From the NCBI GenBank assembly GCA_028285035.1, contig JANQQF010000038.1, positions 1 to 64,000 on the forward strand: a stretch of DNA of 64,000 nt, written 5' to 3'. Position numbers and translations under genes: made by a program. The stretch comes from Phycisphaerae bacterium (GTDB taxonomy: Bacteria > Chloroflexota > Anaerolineae > 4572-78 > J111). Positions 52,401 to 62,239 of the stretch are shown here, one piece after another. How positions within the stretch are numbered: position 1 is the stretch's first letter; the number at the start of each line of letters is the position of its first letter. The notes under the pieces are model-generated. The model was not told the DNA's origin. It saw nothing but the letters and a program-made list of their open reading frames with translations, and ran no database searches.

Positions 52401-52827
52401 CCCCAATTATGCGTAATGTAAATAGTTTGCTTAATACATTGGATGAAAGTAAAGAATATAGTGGTGCCAGTGTAGTGTAGTAAAGCGGGGGATGATATGC
52501 CTGATAGCTGTAACTATCCAATCGTTCAGAGGCCGTGATTTCGTCCCGACTGGGCATAACTGGAGCACCTAACGTAATAACATATCTTTCTGAAGCCATT
52601 ACTGAGTCGATAATTTCTTCAGAAAGCATATCTTGCCACATAATAGGCAAACGTTGTTCTTCAGCAATGACTTGAATGTAATGGAAGTGCTGAGTTTCGT
52701 CTATTAATCCCCAAGGGGGATAGATGAGCGCGTAAAGCAAGGCATGGGATAGACCCAGAAGAAAAATAATTAGGAGTAAGAAGTGATCTGGATTAAGTTT
52801 AAATAAGTGATTTCGTCGAGGCTGCAT
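49471..52827 (-). CDS. Tandem GT-C (GT39-like) fusion, 1118 residues
   Basis: A very long membrane protein with more than 20 TM helices in two blocks. The first (about 15-510) starts with the acidic loop LIYPPWGLIDETQHFHY; the second (about 555-1040) has its own loop with FWSLDEGGKFIHLQS. Each is a complete GT-C-like module with the first-loop Asp/Glu pair, so this looks like two glycosyltransferases joined end to end. The short C-terminal stretch (about 1050-1118), with several cysteines, is likely extracytoplasmic. It would use polyprenyl-phosphate sugars at the outer face. There are 35 bases to the upstream GT gene. Confidence 0.8.
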   Translation of the reverse strand: MQPRRNHLFKLNPDHFLLLIIFLLGLSHALLYALIYPPWGLIDETQHFHYIQVIAEEQRLPIMWQDMLSEEIIDSVMASERYVITLGAPVMPSRDEITASERLDSYSYQAYHPPLYYTTLAPLYSLLSSNVLSKLFTLRIIGVIFSSLTLLVIWQSCRWLWPKHSWIAVIATLVVALNPERATSVARLNNDIFLEILSAISFGLLAFAIVKGASWRIAFALGLSLGLASLSKISAFIITPALLLGWGLIAFHQKSSWRVVVGQLSLILGIALTLVIPFLIRNYSLYNDPTGTQAFINQVGSLTEGSLSELLFIGVVDLFRNSWATLWDNAQVVSKPSAAFIHLALFIEITFVMVVIVRAWQTKHKQIASSAKIVIVVSTLTILLISASALAGYARGFLPVIQGRFLLPALIPAAWLIGFGLWLVGPKWRGFLATFLIFLETILGMSTLFFHTLPEFYAPRDVGFLGYWEQTIYLFTAQKGMFWDKPDFINIWSTGLVLIAFGVCLIIVSLLAIRTYGSPIHLTQLKAILNFLVAQQINPQSHSQQRATSLNWQIYLRNFIKDPLLWLSLILFVGYLGWIGQYPENIFWSLDEGGKFIHLQSILQSNNLNTNIPYPGQYLDTTLNFVPLFYWVKVDNQIFSWWPINLPLITLPFYQLFGWLGLYILPALAGATTAFFSGLLVRRISPDYQWVSWGAVLIVGLATPVTFYSTTFWEHTLNVVLILIGVFAIMNAWHTNRSQWIVLAGILLALATYLRTDTLATSFGVGVAMLVIYWRWAIFFGISYVLTSLLWLTSNWLIMGHFLARYWAPGDVSLNVSSTRLFLGFYDTGLWFIPYTLFNAPRIAAFSLGSDVLTIGLLLTILAIILPFISSFKYYLLFVYGGIILICSWVLFQTEGYRSVHGFLLIAPHIIFAVWLYRNQTNWRVSLFSTLLLNASTMYAIAYFTRGWVAAGGLQWGPRYMLVFYPLLVIASLVGLTKLWSVSPPILFKFGIVILYGISLLVGFGYQVRGVQAALETRQYYQQTQEAIQNLETETVVTNCDWLPMVISDLYWTGSIFDLSQDQNSEQTFEHWVNYARQAGIRSVCQVEMDLCELTPLHQIRANRLENSSGIETQCFVE

Positions 52828-52862
52828 ACTAAAGAAGGTTATCGCTAAGATGGTTTAGCGTC

Positions 52863-54302
52863 TTACCCCCCCACTTTCCACAATAAATACCGCAGAATTT
52901 CAGCGATCACAGCTAGGGGGCCTTGCTCAACAAGTATTTTCAATGCCTTTCCTGGCATTTGAAATAGTGTTGTTTTTTGTGACTTTAATACTTTTTCTTT
53001 TATTGTTGGATGATCTTTTGCTAAATTGGGATCAAGACAAAATTTGATCAGAGGCTGAGCGGCATGTTCCCAGGTGAATTGAGGCCGAATGCAATCAAAA
53101 TTTTTCTTGAAATCCAATTTTCCATTGGGTGAGGTCAATAACTGCATTAAGGCCTTTGCCATTTGATCTACATCATTTGGTGGAACAACGCAGCCTAAGT
53201 TATGCGTTTGAATTAAATCCGCCAATGTATCCCCATCTGTTGCCACCATTGGTAGGCTGGTCCAGATACAGTCCAAGAGACGTGTTCGATATGAAAATCG
53301 TGTTTCAAGATGAGCAAAATGTGCACTAACGGCGATATCTGCTTCAAGTAAATAGTTAACCCTGTCTTCATACTCTACCCATTCATCATGAAAAAAAACA
53401 TATTGACCTAGTAAGCCTAGCTCATCTGCTAATTCTCGTGCTCGAACAGCCATTTGCATTTCAGGAACATTAGGATTCGGATGGCGACCACTGAAGAAAA
53501 ATAGACGAGCTTTAGGTTCAACTTTGATAACTTGAGGCATTGCTCGAATAGGTGTGAGCGGATCGAGCCAATTCCATATGCCGCCTCCCCATAAGATGAT
53601 TTTATCATCATTGGCAATACCTGAGTAAATACTTTTCATAACAGGACGTGTAGCTTGGGGAATTTGACTCGAAGTCCCAAAAGGAACTAGGTCAATTAAT
53701 TGATAAAGACTTTCGTCATATTGGTAGGTTAGGGGATTTATGCGATTATAGGCTATAAGTGCCCCTAGCCATAAATCACGCTGGCGCTCACTTGCGCAAA
53801 GGAAAAAATCACCATGCGTTAAAAGTTTTCGAATGACATCGGCATCAATATCAAAGATTTTAAATTGATCAACTAATGTATCGGCTCGATTCCTCTCAAG
53901 GTCTTCTAGCAAAAATGGGGCATACAAGTCAATGATGAGAGGTTTATTACAGGATTCTAATGCTGGGAAACGTTGCAAAAAATCAGTTGTCCCTAATATC
54001 ATGTCAACATATTTCTCGAGTCGATATATAGTTTCTTCATTGTCTGGATCATAGCGTTCTATACTTATAGTATTCGATGTAAGATTTGTTTCGCTATGAA
54101 CGGCCAAAGTCACCTCAATATGCTGACTTAAGGTTTTTGCTAATTCCCAATATCGAATACCAGGTCCTGCCATTTTTTTCTTAATCGGATCTGGACTAAT
54201 AATGAGTAGTCTTTTTCTATCGGTCGATAATGAAGATATATCCGGCAATGTGTATGCTCCAAGGTCGAGATAATGAATTTTTATTGAAGCGCCTGCCACC
54301 AA
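52863..54302 (-). CDS. Glycosyltransferase (GT-B), intact paralogue of the 33.2 kb gene
   Basis: A 479-residue enzyme. The first strand KRLLIISPDPIKKKMAGPG, the linker LWGGGIWNWLDPL and the donor motif FSYRTRLLDCIWTSLPMV parallel the 33.2 kb protein, which lacks its N-terminal 44 residues. The start overlaps the upstream GT stop by 22 bases. The first Met could also be a later residue nearer RKRLL, but an ATG there is not obvious. It would act on the same glycan as its neighbours. Confidence 0.85.
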   Translation of the reverse strand: MVAGASIKIHYLDLGAYTLPDISSLSTDRKRLLIISPDPIKKKMAGPGIRYWELAKTLSQHIEVTLAVHSETNLTSNTISIERYDPDNEETIYRLEKYVDMILGTTDFLQRFPALESCNKPLIIDLYAPFLLEDLERNRADTLVDQFKIFDIDADVIRKLLTHGDFFLCASERQRDLWLGALIAYNRINPLTYQYDESLYQLIDLVPFGTSSQIPQATRPVMKSIYSGIANDDKIILWGGGIWNWLDPLTPIRAMPQVIKVEPKARLFFFSGRHPNPNVPEMQMAVRARELADELGLLGQYVFFHDEWVEYEDRVNYLLEADIAVSAHFAHLETRFSYRTRLLDCIWTSLPMVATDGDTLADLIQTHNLGCVVPPNDVDQMAKALMQLLTSPNGKLDFKKNFDCIRPQFTWEHAAQPLIKFCLDPNLAKDHPTIKEKVLKSQKTTLFQMPGKALKILVEQGPLAVIAEILRYLLWKVGG

Positions 54303-55357
54303 TCAATAGCACGATGAGCAAGTATGCGTTCTGAATGAAGATAATCCACTGCATTCATAGCTAATTGTTTACGAAGGGCTGGCTCGTCAATTAAAGTATT
54401 TAATGCTTCTATCCAACAGTCGGTTTGATTTTTAGTTAACCAACCTGTTTTTTTATGACGTACACTGTCCTGATAAGCTGGTACGTCACTATAAATGCCA
54501 ACGGCTCCCAAAGCACTATAATCAAGAAATTTTATATCAGATTTGCATTGGGTGAAGGGAGTATCCTCTAAAGGAGCCAAACCAATGTCCCACTGAAATT
54601 GATTGGTAAACCAAGATAAAAAAGAAGGGTAAGGAATACGATTTTCAGGTAAGGGAATAACCTTTATGGGAATATTGGAAAAATTCGTTAAGGTATTTCT
54701 ATCCTCAATAACACCTAGTAGGTGTACTTCAATTTTACCTTGATATTGTTCGCTGATATGTTCAAGTGCAGAAGTGATCAGCTTTAAATCTTTATCATGA
54801 GTAAACGTCCCCATATATCCGATAATGATTTTTTTCTGTTTTAGAATTTTCTGCTGAACGCTACGGAACTTCTTATTAATTCTTTGGGTAAAGCTACTTG
54901 GCAATAATAATTGCTCATCTAAAACATTTGGTAGAACCGTAATATTTTTGTTGAAACCACTCAATCTTTCTTTTAGCGGATGAGTTGTAACCCAAACTTG
55001 GTCTGCGTGGTTGAGGAATGTCTCAATCACCCATACCTTATCCTTATCAGCCCAATCTGGTCGTTCTAATGGTAAATCTAGTAAATTATCATCAATCGCG
55101 TAAATCAACTTGGCTCGGTTTTTGAGAATCTTGTCAAGGAGGTGGTTTACGATCTCTACAGATATATTAGGCCGCCACATTCTATCAACAATAACTACAT
55201 CAACGGCTTGTCCCTCATAGTCAATGCCGGTCGTAACCTTTATATGTCGATGGAGTGATGGATGGAAGAGTGGTCTAAGTAGTCGAATTTGAGCACTACC
55301 AAACGGCTTTAAATCTTGCCCATGTTCGTAAAGTATATGGACCTTTAGGCGGCTCAT
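54281..55357 (-). CDS. Glycosyltransferase, GT-B-like
   Basis: A 358-residue protein. It begins KVHILYEHGQDLKPFGSAQ, with YAIDDNLLDLP as the family mark after strand 4 and IIGYMGTFTHDKDLKLI opening the donor domain; SDIKFLDYSALGAVGIYS replaces the usual EGFG glutamate motif. It resembles the GT4-like enzymes often fused to or following methyltransferase-GT2 proteins. ATGA overlap of 4 bases with the upstream fusion gene implies translational coupling. Confidence 0.83.
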   Translation of the reverse strand: MSRLKVHILYEHGQDLKPFGSAQIRLLRPLFHPSLHRHIKVTTGIDYEGQAVDVVIVDRMWRPNISVEIVNHLLDKILKNRAKLIYAIDDNLLDLPLERPDWADKDKVWVIETFLNHADQVWVTTHPLKERLSGFNKNITVLPNVLDEQLLLPSSFTQRINKKFRSVQQKILKQKKIIIGYMGTFTHDKDLKLITSALEHISEQYQGKIEVHLLGVIEDRNTLTNFSNIPIKVIPLPENRIPYPSFLSWFTNQFQWDIGLAPLEDTPFTQCKSDIKFLDYSALGAVGIYSDVPAYQDSVRHKKTGWLTKNQTDCWIEALNTLIDEPALRKQLAMNAVDYLHSERILAHRAIDWWQALQ

Positions 55358-58344
55358 TGGATTTTTTGTGCGATTGATTTAAAGAGTAAGTTCAAGATAT
55401 TAAAGGCAGGTTTCTCTAGAAAAAACTGACTTATATCAGCGCGTGCCTGAGTTTGTAAACTAAGACGAAACTCCTGATTATCAATGAGACGTCGCAATGA
55501 TTGCCAACATTCATCAGCAGAAGACGTATCAATAACTAGGCTGTTTTTCTCATGATGGGCAAACGTTGTTGCTCCACCTTGAATGGGAACAATTGTAGCT
55601 GCGCCACAAGCCATTGCCTCTAATGCTGTCAGTCCCATTGCCTGATGTGTTGAGAAATCTACGAAAATATCTGCCTCATTTAACAACTGTGCCACTTGAT
55701 TTCGATGAAGTATACCCGCTAGTTGCCAATCAAATTTAAGGGGAAGATCAGCGAAGTCAACATCCTCCAACTCTGTCCCAAAAATGATCACACGAACAGC
55801 CTTCCCGTAAGTTTTTGATGCTTTTTGTAGAATTTCCATCGTTAATTGAGGACCACGGTAATGTGTTTTTGCTCGAACCATAGCCACAATGGTTAAGGGG
55901 CGGCGTGCATCTTCAGGTTGAGATCTAGGACGAGGTTGAAATAAATCAAGATTTAAACTGCTCCCTATAACTTCACAATCTACCCCTGTTTGTGTTTTAA
56001 CTTCTTGGGCATTCCAGGCTGTTTTTGTAAAACAAATCATATCGGGAATCAAGGTATAAGAGTTCCACGCATCTCGATAGGCCGTTTCATTTTCAGATGT
56101 GTAAAGATAGGGCTCAAAATCTTGAATATAGTATCCACGGATTGGCATTCCATCCTTACATTCGATGGAGGCAAGCCATTCGACTGAAAAATAAGAAGTT
56201 GCGATAACTGCATCAAATTCATGAGCTAATTCAGCAATATCTTCTTTTTCGCCAAAGTGAACTGTAAATGGTAATTTAGGATACGCTTGGCGAAAGTCTT
56301 CTTTGTACATATTTAAATTAAATATATGTACGTCAATACCCATTTCACGCATAACCAGCGCTTCATCGATAATCACATTGCCACCCCCACTCACAATCCC
56401 TAGTGGCAGAACAAATAAGATGCGCTTTTCGCCAAATTTTTGTATTCCTTTATTTATAAATGACTGACGTTCAAACATTACCCGACTACGGACCCGAATC
56501 CCATTTAAGACACGGCTATTTCGACAGACCTCAACACCATCACTAAAGATGGCCTGACCATGTTTTTTAGCCAAGTTGAGGTTAGCTGCTTCACTTAAGT
56601 GTTTTCGTCTCTCATGAGAATAGCTTCTAGATTGAGCATGATAAACATATGCATTATCGGCAACGGCTAAACGCCAGCCTGCTTGGCGTACGCGAATTGC
56701 ATAATCATTTTCTTCACCGTAGCCCGCCCCAAAATTTTGCTCATCAAAAAAGCCAACCTCTTTGAGCGTTTGGGATCGAATTAATAGGCAAAACCCATTT
56801 AGAAAGGGAATATCCGGGTATAATCGGTCAGAATAACGGGCCACTAAATCTCCCATTTCATCAATGGTCATCCCCTCTGGTAGTGGATTGGTTGCCCAAT
56901 CGCCATCAATTTCAATTTCCGGGATTGATTGCCAAGAGGCGGTATTCGAAAGTGGCCCAACCATACCTATTTTTTTGTCGGACTCTGCACAATCAATGAG
57001 ACAGTCAATCCACCTATTTGTTACAATTGTGTCACTATTTAATAGAATTACATAGTCTGCATTAGATTGTTGTAGACCTTGATTTGCTGCAAGGGTATAA
57101 CCACGTGCTTGTTCGTTGCGGATTACGGTAACCTCGTGTTCATTTGCGAACTTATCTAAATATTGAGCGGTTTCGTTATCACTACCATCATCAACTAAAA
57201 TTAATTGGAATGGTTGATTGAACGTTCGAATGACTGAATCTAAACATCGCTTTACATCATCTAAGGCATTGTGAATACAAATGACAATATCAACACTTGC
57301 TGTATGGGTTTGAATAGGAGGTCGAGGTGTAATCCCTTTAATCTCAATTTTTCGGCTTTGATAGTAGGTCGAAGTAAAACGCAGTTGTGCTTTCCAAGAA
57401 TATACTTTTGCGATACGAGTAATATCTTTATTGATTCGATTTGCCGCATCAAACAAAGGGCTGATTTTACGTGTTTTTATGGCTAAAAGTACATCATCCA
57501 GACATTGGTCTCTAATGCTTTTTGGAGGAAATAGTAAAGCCCGGGTGCGTTGTAACGTACTTAGCAATGCCCAACCTGGTGTTTTTTCCAAATCTTCCCA
57601 CAAGTTCTGCCACTTTTCAACTTCTTTAAGTAACACTTTTTTTTCTTCAGTTAATTGGGTTAAAGTAATTTCTTGAGTAGATAGTTCATTCCGTTGCTCA
57701 AGCGTTAAATCGCGACGGGCCAGATTCTCTTGTAATAACTGCCACATACGCCGTTCGTAGGCTAATATAATTCGGCTAGCTGGATCTTGACTACGTCTAA
57801 AGCGAATGGCCCAAGGGGTGAGGAATGATGCATCAAAATCAACATCACGGAAAAAGCCATGTCGAGCAAATAACTCTACCCAATATTCTACGGGCTGAAC
57901 ATTAAAGTGAGTGGCCTCTTTATAATCGAAAGGTGTTGATGAAAATAGGATATCATCTGAAAAATTACATAAGTTTGCAACAGCTTGTTCACCTTCAAAT
58001 GGCTTAAGATGTTCTAATACCTCTACACAAGTTATCAAATCATATTTTTGTAGGAATGGTTCTATGATAGACCCGACTTGGCAGTAGGGCTTTATACTCT
58101 TGTGAACTTGACTAATCGCATATTCAGAAATGTCGATCCCATATGCTTCAACATCCTCATTTCGTAAGGACTCAACCAATAAGCCCATACTACAACCGGC
58201 ATCAAGGACCGAGACAGGGTTAATTTTTGTGATAATTTGGTTAGCTACCAACTTGTAAAAAGATAACCAATTGTCATTACGCTCGTATTCATAGGGTCCA
58301 CACCCTGTCGCATAGTAGTAAGCATCATATAGCTCTGACGTCAT
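55354..58344 (-). CDS. Methyltransferase-GT2-GT4 trifunctional fusion, 996 residues
   Basis: One chain with three enzymes. Residues about 1-150 are a Methyltransf_23-like domain (VLDAGCSMGLLVESL, then LITCVEVLEHLKP). Residues about 205-280 are a coiled coil (LTLEQRNELSTQE, then EKWQNLWEDLEKTPGW) that separates the catalytic heads. Residues about 340-610 are GT2 (DIVICIHNALDDV, LVDDGSDNETAQY, LLNSDTIVTNRW, GYGEENDYAIRVRQAGW). Residues about 650-990 are GT4 (RILFVLPLGIVSGGG, EADIFVDFSTHQAMGLTALEAMACG). Such fusions build and cap glycan chains on Wzm/Wzt substrates. The overlap with the Wzt-like gene supports that. Confidence 0.92.
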   Translation of the reverse strand: MTSELYDAYYYATGCGPYEYERNDNWLSFYKLVANQIITKINPVSVLDAGCSMGLLVESLRNEDVEAYGIDISEYAISQVHKSIKPYCQVGSIIEPFLQKYDLITCVEVLEHLKPFEGEQAVANLCNFSDDILFSSTPFDYKEATHFNVQPVEYWVELFARHGFFRDVDFDASFLTPWAIRFRRSQDPASRIILAYERRMWQLLQENLARRDLTLEQRNELSTQEITLTQLTEEKKVLLKEVEKWQNLWEDLEKTPGWALLSTLQRTRALLFPPKSIRDQCLDDVLLAIKTRKISPLFDAANRINKDITRIAKVYSWKAQLRFTSTYYQSRKIEIKGITPRPPIQTHTASVDIVICIHNALDDVKRCLDSVIRTFNQPFQLILVDDGSDNETAQYLDKFANEHEVTVIRNEQARGYTLAANQGLQQSNADYVILLNSDTIVTNRWIDCLIDCAESDKKIGMVGPLSNTASWQSIPEIEIDGDWATNPLPEGMTIDEMGDLVARYSDRLYPDIPFLNGFCLLIRSQTLKEVGFFDEQNFGAGYGEENDYAIRVRQAGWRLAVADNAYVYHAQSRSYSHERRKHLSEAANLNLAKKHGQAIFSDGVEVCRNSRVLNGIRVRSRVMFERQSFINKGIQKFGEKRILFVLPLGIVSGGGNVIIDEALVMREMGIDVHIFNLNMYKEDFRQAYPKLPFTVHFGEKEDIAELAHEFDAVIATSYFSVEWLASIECKDGMPIRGYYIQDFEPYLYTSENETAYRDAWNSYTLIPDMICFTKTAWNAQEVKTQTGVDCEVIGSSLNLDLFQPRPRSQPEDARRPLTIVAMVRAKTHYRGPQLTMEILQKASKTYGKAVRVIIFGTELEDVDFADLPLKFDWQLAGILHRNQVAQLLNEADIFVDFSTHQAMGLTALEAMACGAATIVPIQGGATTFAHHEKNSLVIDTSSADECWQSLRRLIDNQEFRLSLQTQARADISQFFLEKPAFNILNLLFKSIAQKIQ

Positions 58345-59615
58345 GATGCCTCCGATGTTATCCGTTTTTCTAAATTCGATGACATTGATTTAGCATCTTT
58401 CATTGGCGTGTGATTCCAATTCCCATTAAAAGTAATTAACCCAAAACGCTCTTCTTGAATTTTTGAATAAACTTGGAATGGATATAGCTTGTCGTGGTAA
58501 TCAAAAACTTGGGACATATCCATATCCCAATTACATACGGTCACTGAAATGAAATATGTTCCTTCCAATAAAAAGCAACGAGGTATGGTGTAATCGACGA
58601 CCCCTTCTCCTTCAATAAACGGAATAGAAAAATTGTTATAGCGTGTGTTTGGACCGGTGATATGAATTCCATTTCCATCGTGAATGGCAAATCCAAAGAC
58701 AGGCTGCTCCACATACTGTGACGCATGATAATGCATACGAAGGGTTATTTGATCATTTGTGTTAAAGGTCCCTTGTTGGTTTCCTGCCTTATCTAATAAC
58801 AACACTTCCCTGATGGTTACAAGCTTACTCCCCCATCGGCTATTTTCATTTTCAAAAACAAGGGCCGAATTGTCTTTATGAGATTGCCACAGATATTGAT
58901 TGATTGTTGTTTCAGTTGCACCATCAGCGATAACTCTCCCCTCATCTAGCCAGATGGCCCGCTGACAAAGATTTTGAATGGCTTCAAGACTATGGGTGAC
59001 TAGTAATATGGTTACACCTTTTTGCCGAAGCTGACCGATGTGATCCATACATTTACGTTGGAATGCAGCATCACCCACAGCAAGTACTTCATCTACCAAT
59101 AATATGTCGGGATCAGTGTGAACGGCAACCGCAAAACCGAGGCGTACATACATCCCCGATGAATAGTGCTTAACTGGAAGATCAATGAAACGATCTAGCT
59201 CGGCAAAATCAATAATTTGATCAATCTTTTGCCGGATCTCAGCTTGGCTTAATCCCAGAATGGAGCCATTTAGGTAGATATTTTCCCGGCCAGTCATGTC
59301 AGGATGAAAGCCACTGCCTAGCTCTAATAGAGCCCCAACTCGCCCACTGATTTCTATACGTCCAGAGGTTGGGGTTAAAATGCGGGCTATCAATTTCATT
59401 GCTGTGCTTTTTCCGGCGCCATTTGGACCTAGCAAAGCAACTGTCTCACCCGCTGCAATTTCAAAATTTGCGTCACGTAGACTCCAGAATTCTTCATGAT
59501 CGCTCTGATTTGATCTACTGATCAAGTTCATTGCCACTTCTTGTAATGAACGCGATCGCTGGTGATGCATGGTAAATTTTTTGGCTACATTTTCAAAACG
59601 AACAATATGGCTCAT
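58341..59615 (-). CDS. Wzt-type polysaccharide ABC exporter ATPase with C-terminal carbohydrate-recognition domain
   Basis: A 424-residue protein. The ATPase part (1-245) has GPNGAGKSTAMKLIARI, the signature YSSGMYVRLGFAVAVH, ILLVDEVLAVGD and the LVTHSLEAI switch. Residues about 265-405 are a Wzt_C-like beta-sandwich (GSKLVTIREVLLLD, VFGFAIHDGNGIHITGPN), the domain that in O9a-type systems reads the finished chain end. That points to chain-length control by capping, in keeping with the methyltransferase fused in the next gene. The permease gene lies 3 bases upstream. Confidence 0.95.
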   Translation of the reverse strand: MSHIVRFENVAKKFTMHHQRSRSLQEVAMNLISRSNQSDHEEFWSLRDANFEIAAGETVALLGPNGAGKSTAMKLIARILTPTSGRIEISGRVGALLELGSGFHPDMTGRENIYLNGSILGLSQAEIRQKIDQIIDFAELDRFIDLPVKHYSSGMYVRLGFAVAVHTDPDILLVDEVLAVGDAAFQRKCMDHIGQLRQKGVTILLVTHSLEAIQNLCQRAIWLDEGRVIADGATETTINQYLWQSHKDNSALVFENENSRWGSKLVTIREVLLLDKAGNQQGTFNTNDQITLRMHYHASQYVEQPVFGFAIHDGNGIHITGPNTRYNNFSIPFIEGEGVVDYTIPRCFLLEGTYFISVTVCNWDMDMSQVFDYHDKLYPFQVYSKIQEERFGLITFNGNWNHTPMKDAKSMSSNLEKRITSEAS

Positions 59616-59618
59616 TGC

Positions 59619-60524
59619 TTATAGTTCCTCGGCAAATCGCCAGCTATATCGATTAAATACAAGCCAACCTACAATGAAAACACCGATTGCAGTCAATAGT
59701 GTGCGTAGCAAAAAGTCAAGTGCGGGAGGAGAACCATCAACCAAAATGACACGATAATTTGCAATGAGCGAGGCCATCGGATTTAGGATGTAAGATAAAC
59801 GCCATACATCTAAAGTAAAACCAAACACATCATAGTTTCTGGGAAGGATGCTGAGTGGATAGAATATTGGCGTGATAAAAAACCAGGCTAACATCAACAC
59901 ATCCATAACTTGTTGTGTATCTCTGTAAAATACATTTATGGTTGCTAGGAAAAAACCAATACCTAGGGTAAAGATGACCTGGATTAATATGACAAAAGGT
60001 AAATAAATCAACCAAATTGTTAGTGGGGTTTGAAAAAATATTATGACAAAAAATAATATAACAAGCGCAATGAGAAAATTAATGAGGTTGGCTAAAACCA
60101 GAGATAACGGCAATACCTCTCGCGGAAAGTAAACCTTTTTTAGTAACGCGGCGTTGGAAACGATACTGCCTGTCGATCCAATCACTGATGCAGCAAAAAA
60201 ATTCCAGGGGAGTAAGCCACACAGAACAAAAAGAGGAAAGTTTTTGATTTCCTCAGTCGGGATAGGTGCCATGACCCTGAAAACAATGGTGAAAATGATC
60301 ATCATGAGGAGTGGGTTCATGAGCGACCACAATATTCCCAAGACCGAATTCTTATACCTTACCTTTAAGTCTCGTGAAACCAGATTGCGGGTTAGATCTC
60401 GATATTGGAATAAGTGGAAAAATTGGTTGATTGAATTTTTGAAGAAGGCAACCCAATTATAATCATTGCCTTCATTTTCAACACCAGCAATAACAATGGT
60501 GTTAGAAGATCGATTAAATTGCAT
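59619..60524 (-). CDS. Wzm-type polysaccharide ABC exporter permease
   Basis: A 301-residue ABC-2 membrane protein. An amphipathic N-terminus (LFQYRDLTRNLVSRDLKVRYKN) precedes six TM helices; the VLGILWSLMNPLLMM phrase is diagnostic of the Wzm/TagG family. It exports a lipid-linked glycan across the membrane, powered by the ATPase next door. It probably opens the long operon that runs down to 45.8 kb; a 181-base gap upstream, AT-rich and without a clear gene, would hold the promoter. Confidence 0.94.
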   Translation of the reverse strand: MQFNRSSNTIVIAGVENEGNDYNWVAFFKNSINQFFHLFQYRDLTRNLVSRDLKVRYKNSVLGILWSLMNPLLMMIIFTIVFRVMAPIPTEEIKNFPLFVLCGLLPWNFFAASVIGSTGSIVSNAALLKKVYFPREVLPLSLVLANLINFLIALVILFFVIIFFQTPLTIWLIYLPFVILIQVIFTLGIGFFLATINVFYRDTQQVMDVLMLAWFFITPIFYPLSILPRNYDVFGFTLDVWRLSYILNPMASLIANYRVILVDGSPPALDFLLRTLLTAIGVFIVGWLVFNRYSWRFAEEL

Positions 60525-60705
60525 AAAAATATATTTCAGACAATAAAACGTCTGCGTCTGTCGAGAATTTAAGCCTGCTTAAGCATAATAAACTTTTATC
60601 TAGAAATGCGGATCGCATATTAGCATAAGTTATAGGATTGAGAAAATAGCCTGTAAAGCTGAATTGTCGTTTATAACTTAGATTTAATACTTATTAATTA
60701 TTTAC

Positions 60706-62106
60706 TCAATATGCCCCACGCCGATCTAACACAGCCTTGACAGTGCGCCATAAGATTTGAATATCAAACCATAATGAATAATTTCTGATATAGTATAAAT
60801 CTTCTTCAGTGTGTAAATGCATCGGTTTGTCTGACCGACCATTCACTTGCCACCAACCTGTTAACCCCTGCGGTACCTCAAAACGTTTACGCTGCCATGG
60901 TTCATAACGATCAACCAGCCACGGTAATTCTGGACGCGGGCCAACTAGGCTCATTTCTCCTTTCAGAATGTTAAGTAGTTGTGGTAATTCATCAAGACTG
61001 GTTCGGCGTAAGAATTGGCCAAATCGGGTCACCCGTGGATCATCATAAAATTTATGTAGAATATGCCCATCAGCATTGGTGACATTAAGTTGGTCTTGTT
61101 TCGTTTCGGCATCATGAACCATCGTTCTAAATTTATACATGTTAAAAAGCTTCCCATTTTCACCCACCCGCTGTTGTTTGAAGATAACGGGGCCTGGTGA
61201 GTCGTATTTGATGAGTAGCCCTAAAATCATCATGATAGGGAACGTGATGATGATACCAATGCTGCTGATGAATAAATCGAAGGCTCGTTTGATAATACGC
61301 TGCAATGGATCTAAGGCCGGTTCTCGCAAGGTTACAAGCGGCATACCGCCAAAGTCTTCAATCACGGATCGTATAAAAACAAGATCAAACACATCAGGTA
61401 CAGCGCGGACATTAACCTTGAGTTCTTGTAATTCTGTGACTAGATTCGCAAATTTATAGTGTTCATCTCTGGGCAGCGTAAAGATAACCTCATTGATGTT
61501 ATGCTGTTTTATAATTTCAATCGTTTGATTGAGTGACCCCAAATAATAAGTTTGGTGGTCGTCATTTTTGGGATGATCATCTACAAAGCCGATAAAATTT
61601 AGGCCAGTCCAGCTATGTTTTCTAATCATATTCGCCGCATTTTGACCAGTTGAGCCATATCCTACCACAATGACTCGACGCGTTCCATACCGCTTATCGC
61701 CAAAAAGATTGAGTAGGAATCGCAGTACAATACGATACAGAAGAATGAGCACAAACCCGAAGGTGGCAAAATAAATGATTTGTAGCCGGGAAGTATCTCG
61801 AAATGAAAAATAAAGGGTGCCTGAAAAGGCCAAGGTTGTGAGTGCGTGCGCAGCGATTAGGCGCTGTAACTCATCTCCCCACCTCAGATTTTTTTGCAAG
61901 GTGTAAACACCAAGAAATTGGAACCCGGTTCCCCAAATGAGTAAGGCTAACAGATAAATTTCCCAAGTTAGCCAGACGGTTTCGGACAATAAGGGTTTTC
62001 CAAACTCGAGTTGTACCCGTAACCAACTGGCCAAATATAGCGCACAGACAATTACACTAAGATCACCCACTAGGAGAGCTAACCGAATACTGGCTCGCCT
62101 AAACAT
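60706..62106 (-). CDS. Polyprenyl-phosphate glycosyl-1-phosphate transferase (WcaJ/WbaP-like)
   Basis: A 466-residue initiating transferase that loads the first sugar-phosphate onto undecaprenyl-phosphate. Four or five TM helices (1-125), a Rossmann CoA-binding_3 domain ([17 protein letters not shown]) and a re-entrant helix precede the catalytic Bac_transf part: [44 protein letters not shown] and [10 protein letters not shown] with the DE dyad, ending [12 protein letters not shown] short Pro-turn hairpin before FKQQRVG is typical. It begins the pathway that the downstream GTs extend. Confidence 0.95.
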   Translation of the reverse strand: MFRRASIRLALLVGDLSVIVCALYLASWLRVQLEFGKPLLSETVWLTWEIYLLALLIWGTGFQFLGVYTLQKNLRWGDELQRLIAAHALTTLAFSGTLYFSFRDTSRLQIIYFATFGFVLILLYRIVLRFLLNLFGDKRYGTRRVIVVGYGSTGQNAANMIRKHSWTGLNFIGFVDDHPKNDDHQTYYLGSLNQTIEIIKQHNINEVIFTLPRDEHYKFANLVTELQELKVNVRAVPDVFDLVFIRSVIEDFGGMPLVTLREPALDPLQRIIKRAFDLFISSIGIIITFPIMMILGLLIKYDSPGPVIFKQQRVGENGKLFNMYKFRTMVHDAETKQDQLNVTNADGHILHKFYDDPRVTRFGQFLRRTSLDELPQLLNILKGEMSLVGPRPELPWLVDRYEPWQRKRFEVPQGLTGWWQVNGRSDKPMHLHTEEDLYYIRNYSLWFDIQILWRTVKAVLDRRGAY

Positions 62107-62239
62107 TCACTACTCCTAAAGAAACAAATGTGTCAGCGACAATGTCGCACAACACAATTTGATTGAAACATAAAAAATATTTCAATACGTCGATTATCAA
62201 TGGGGCAATTATACTCTCGAAAAAGTTGAATTGGAAAAA

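Noticed and set aside
61910..61923. GGAACC-C-GGTTCC inside the glycosylphosphotransferase gene
   Set aside because: The spacer is 1 base and the context is coding; taken as chance resemblance to the parS-like motif.
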